12,189 bases of DNA from the NCBI GenBank assembly GCA_021833045.1, contig JAKBGP010000044.1, forward strand, positions 1 through 12,189, written 5' to 3'. The DNA comes from Thermoplasmata archaeon. Lineage in GTDB: Archaea; Thermoplasmatota; Thermoplasmata; Thermoplasmatales; Thermoplasmataceae. The position numbers were made by a program, and so were the translations under genes. Numbering within the stretch: the stretch's first letter is position 1; each line of letters opens with the position of its first letter. The notes beneath the pieces are model-generated. The model had not been told where the DNA came from and did not search any database. It saw only the letters and a program-made list of their open reading frames with translations. Positions 12,049 through 12,189 of this stretch are shown piece by piece.

Positions 12049-12189
12049 TCATAGAGTGGCAACTCGTAGACCTCCTTTTGAGAGTTCCGCTGCTGTAGCA
12101 CTTTCCACAGGCGTGGATTCGGACATGCCCTGCCCTACTTTTACTGATCCTATATTCCTTGTGTTTACTGCGGCATTCAGATCACGGTC
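12049..12189 (-). CDS. tnpB: TnpB (OrfB) C-terminal fragment, RNA-guided nuclease family (partial)
   Basis: The frame enters from the right edge and ends at a TGA at 12049-12051, giving 46 residues. It opens with DRDLNAAVNTRNIG, the third RuvC motif of TnpB, whose aspartate before x-N-A-A is a catalytic metal ligand. It then runs through PVESATAAELSKGGLRVATL, a tail I recognise from TnpB proteins of Thermoplasmatales-like archaea. TnpB proteins are guide-RNA-directed DNA nucleases and the ancestors of Cas12. The guide RNA is normally made from the end of this gene and the adjoining right end. The zinc-finger cysteines and the other RuvC residues lie outside the window, so integrity cannot be judged. 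Confidence 0.8.
   Translation of the reverse strand, partial: DRDLNAAVNTRNIGSVKVGQGMSESTPVESATAAELSKGGLRVATL

Larger units (their letters stand above)
12008..12189 (-). mobile_element. 3' end of an IS200/IS605-family (or IS1341-like) element, cut by window edge
   Basis: It comprises the tail of a tnpB gene and the right-end hairpin. The element's outer end is estimated at about 12008-12012, where sequence similarity to known right ends should stop; this is approximate. The rest lies beyond the window, so I cannot tell whether a tnpA transposase is present. Confidence 0.65.

Overview
The window looks archaeal, most likely from the order Thermoplasmatales (a Ferroplasma-, Acidiplasma- or Cuniculiplasma-like organism). 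I infer this from the low GC content, archaeal TATA boxes about 25 bases ahead of leaderless ATG or GTG starts, GGAGGTG-type ribosome sites inside operons, a VapB antitoxin of the archaeal DUF217 type, a tRNA-Pro with no encoded CCA, and the style of the IS5 and TnpB elements. The genus is a guess; the archaeal assignment is fairly firm.

Left part (1-1100): the 3' end of a probable PIN-domain gene on + faces a vapBC toxin-antitoxin pair on -. The toxin appears to use a non-ATG start just after the antitoxin stop. Middle (1435-8610): a peptide-type ABC importer. Two permeases and two ATPases form a tightly overlapping + operon behind one leaderless promoter, and a small membrane protein with a PH-like domain is fused to its end by overlap. 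The substrate-binding protein is a separate - strand gene with its own leaderless promoter. It points back at the operon, with a small unrecognised charged protein between them. The binding protein captures substrate outside the cell, the permeases form the channel, and the two ATPases, each with a four-cysteine C-terminal tail, power uptake.

Right part (8870-12189): accessory DNA. It holds an apparently intact IS5-type element whose transposase start lies in the loop of a perfect hairpin. Next comes a GHKL-type ATPase gene followed by a STAS-like (DUF4325) gene, a pair that recalls bacterial anti-sigma/anti-anti-sigma partner switches although archaea lack sigma factors. A strong 40-base hairpin follows. 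After it is a decayed gene that reads as one roughly 135-residue protein if two single-base losses and one stop are repaired. The window ends with tRNA-Pro(CGG) on - and the 3' end of a TnpB-type element inserted about 30 bases upstream of that tRNA.

The best candidate for an under-described system is the ATPase/STAS-like pair. Next are the double hairpin at the transposase start and the TnpB right end placed against the tRNA promoter.
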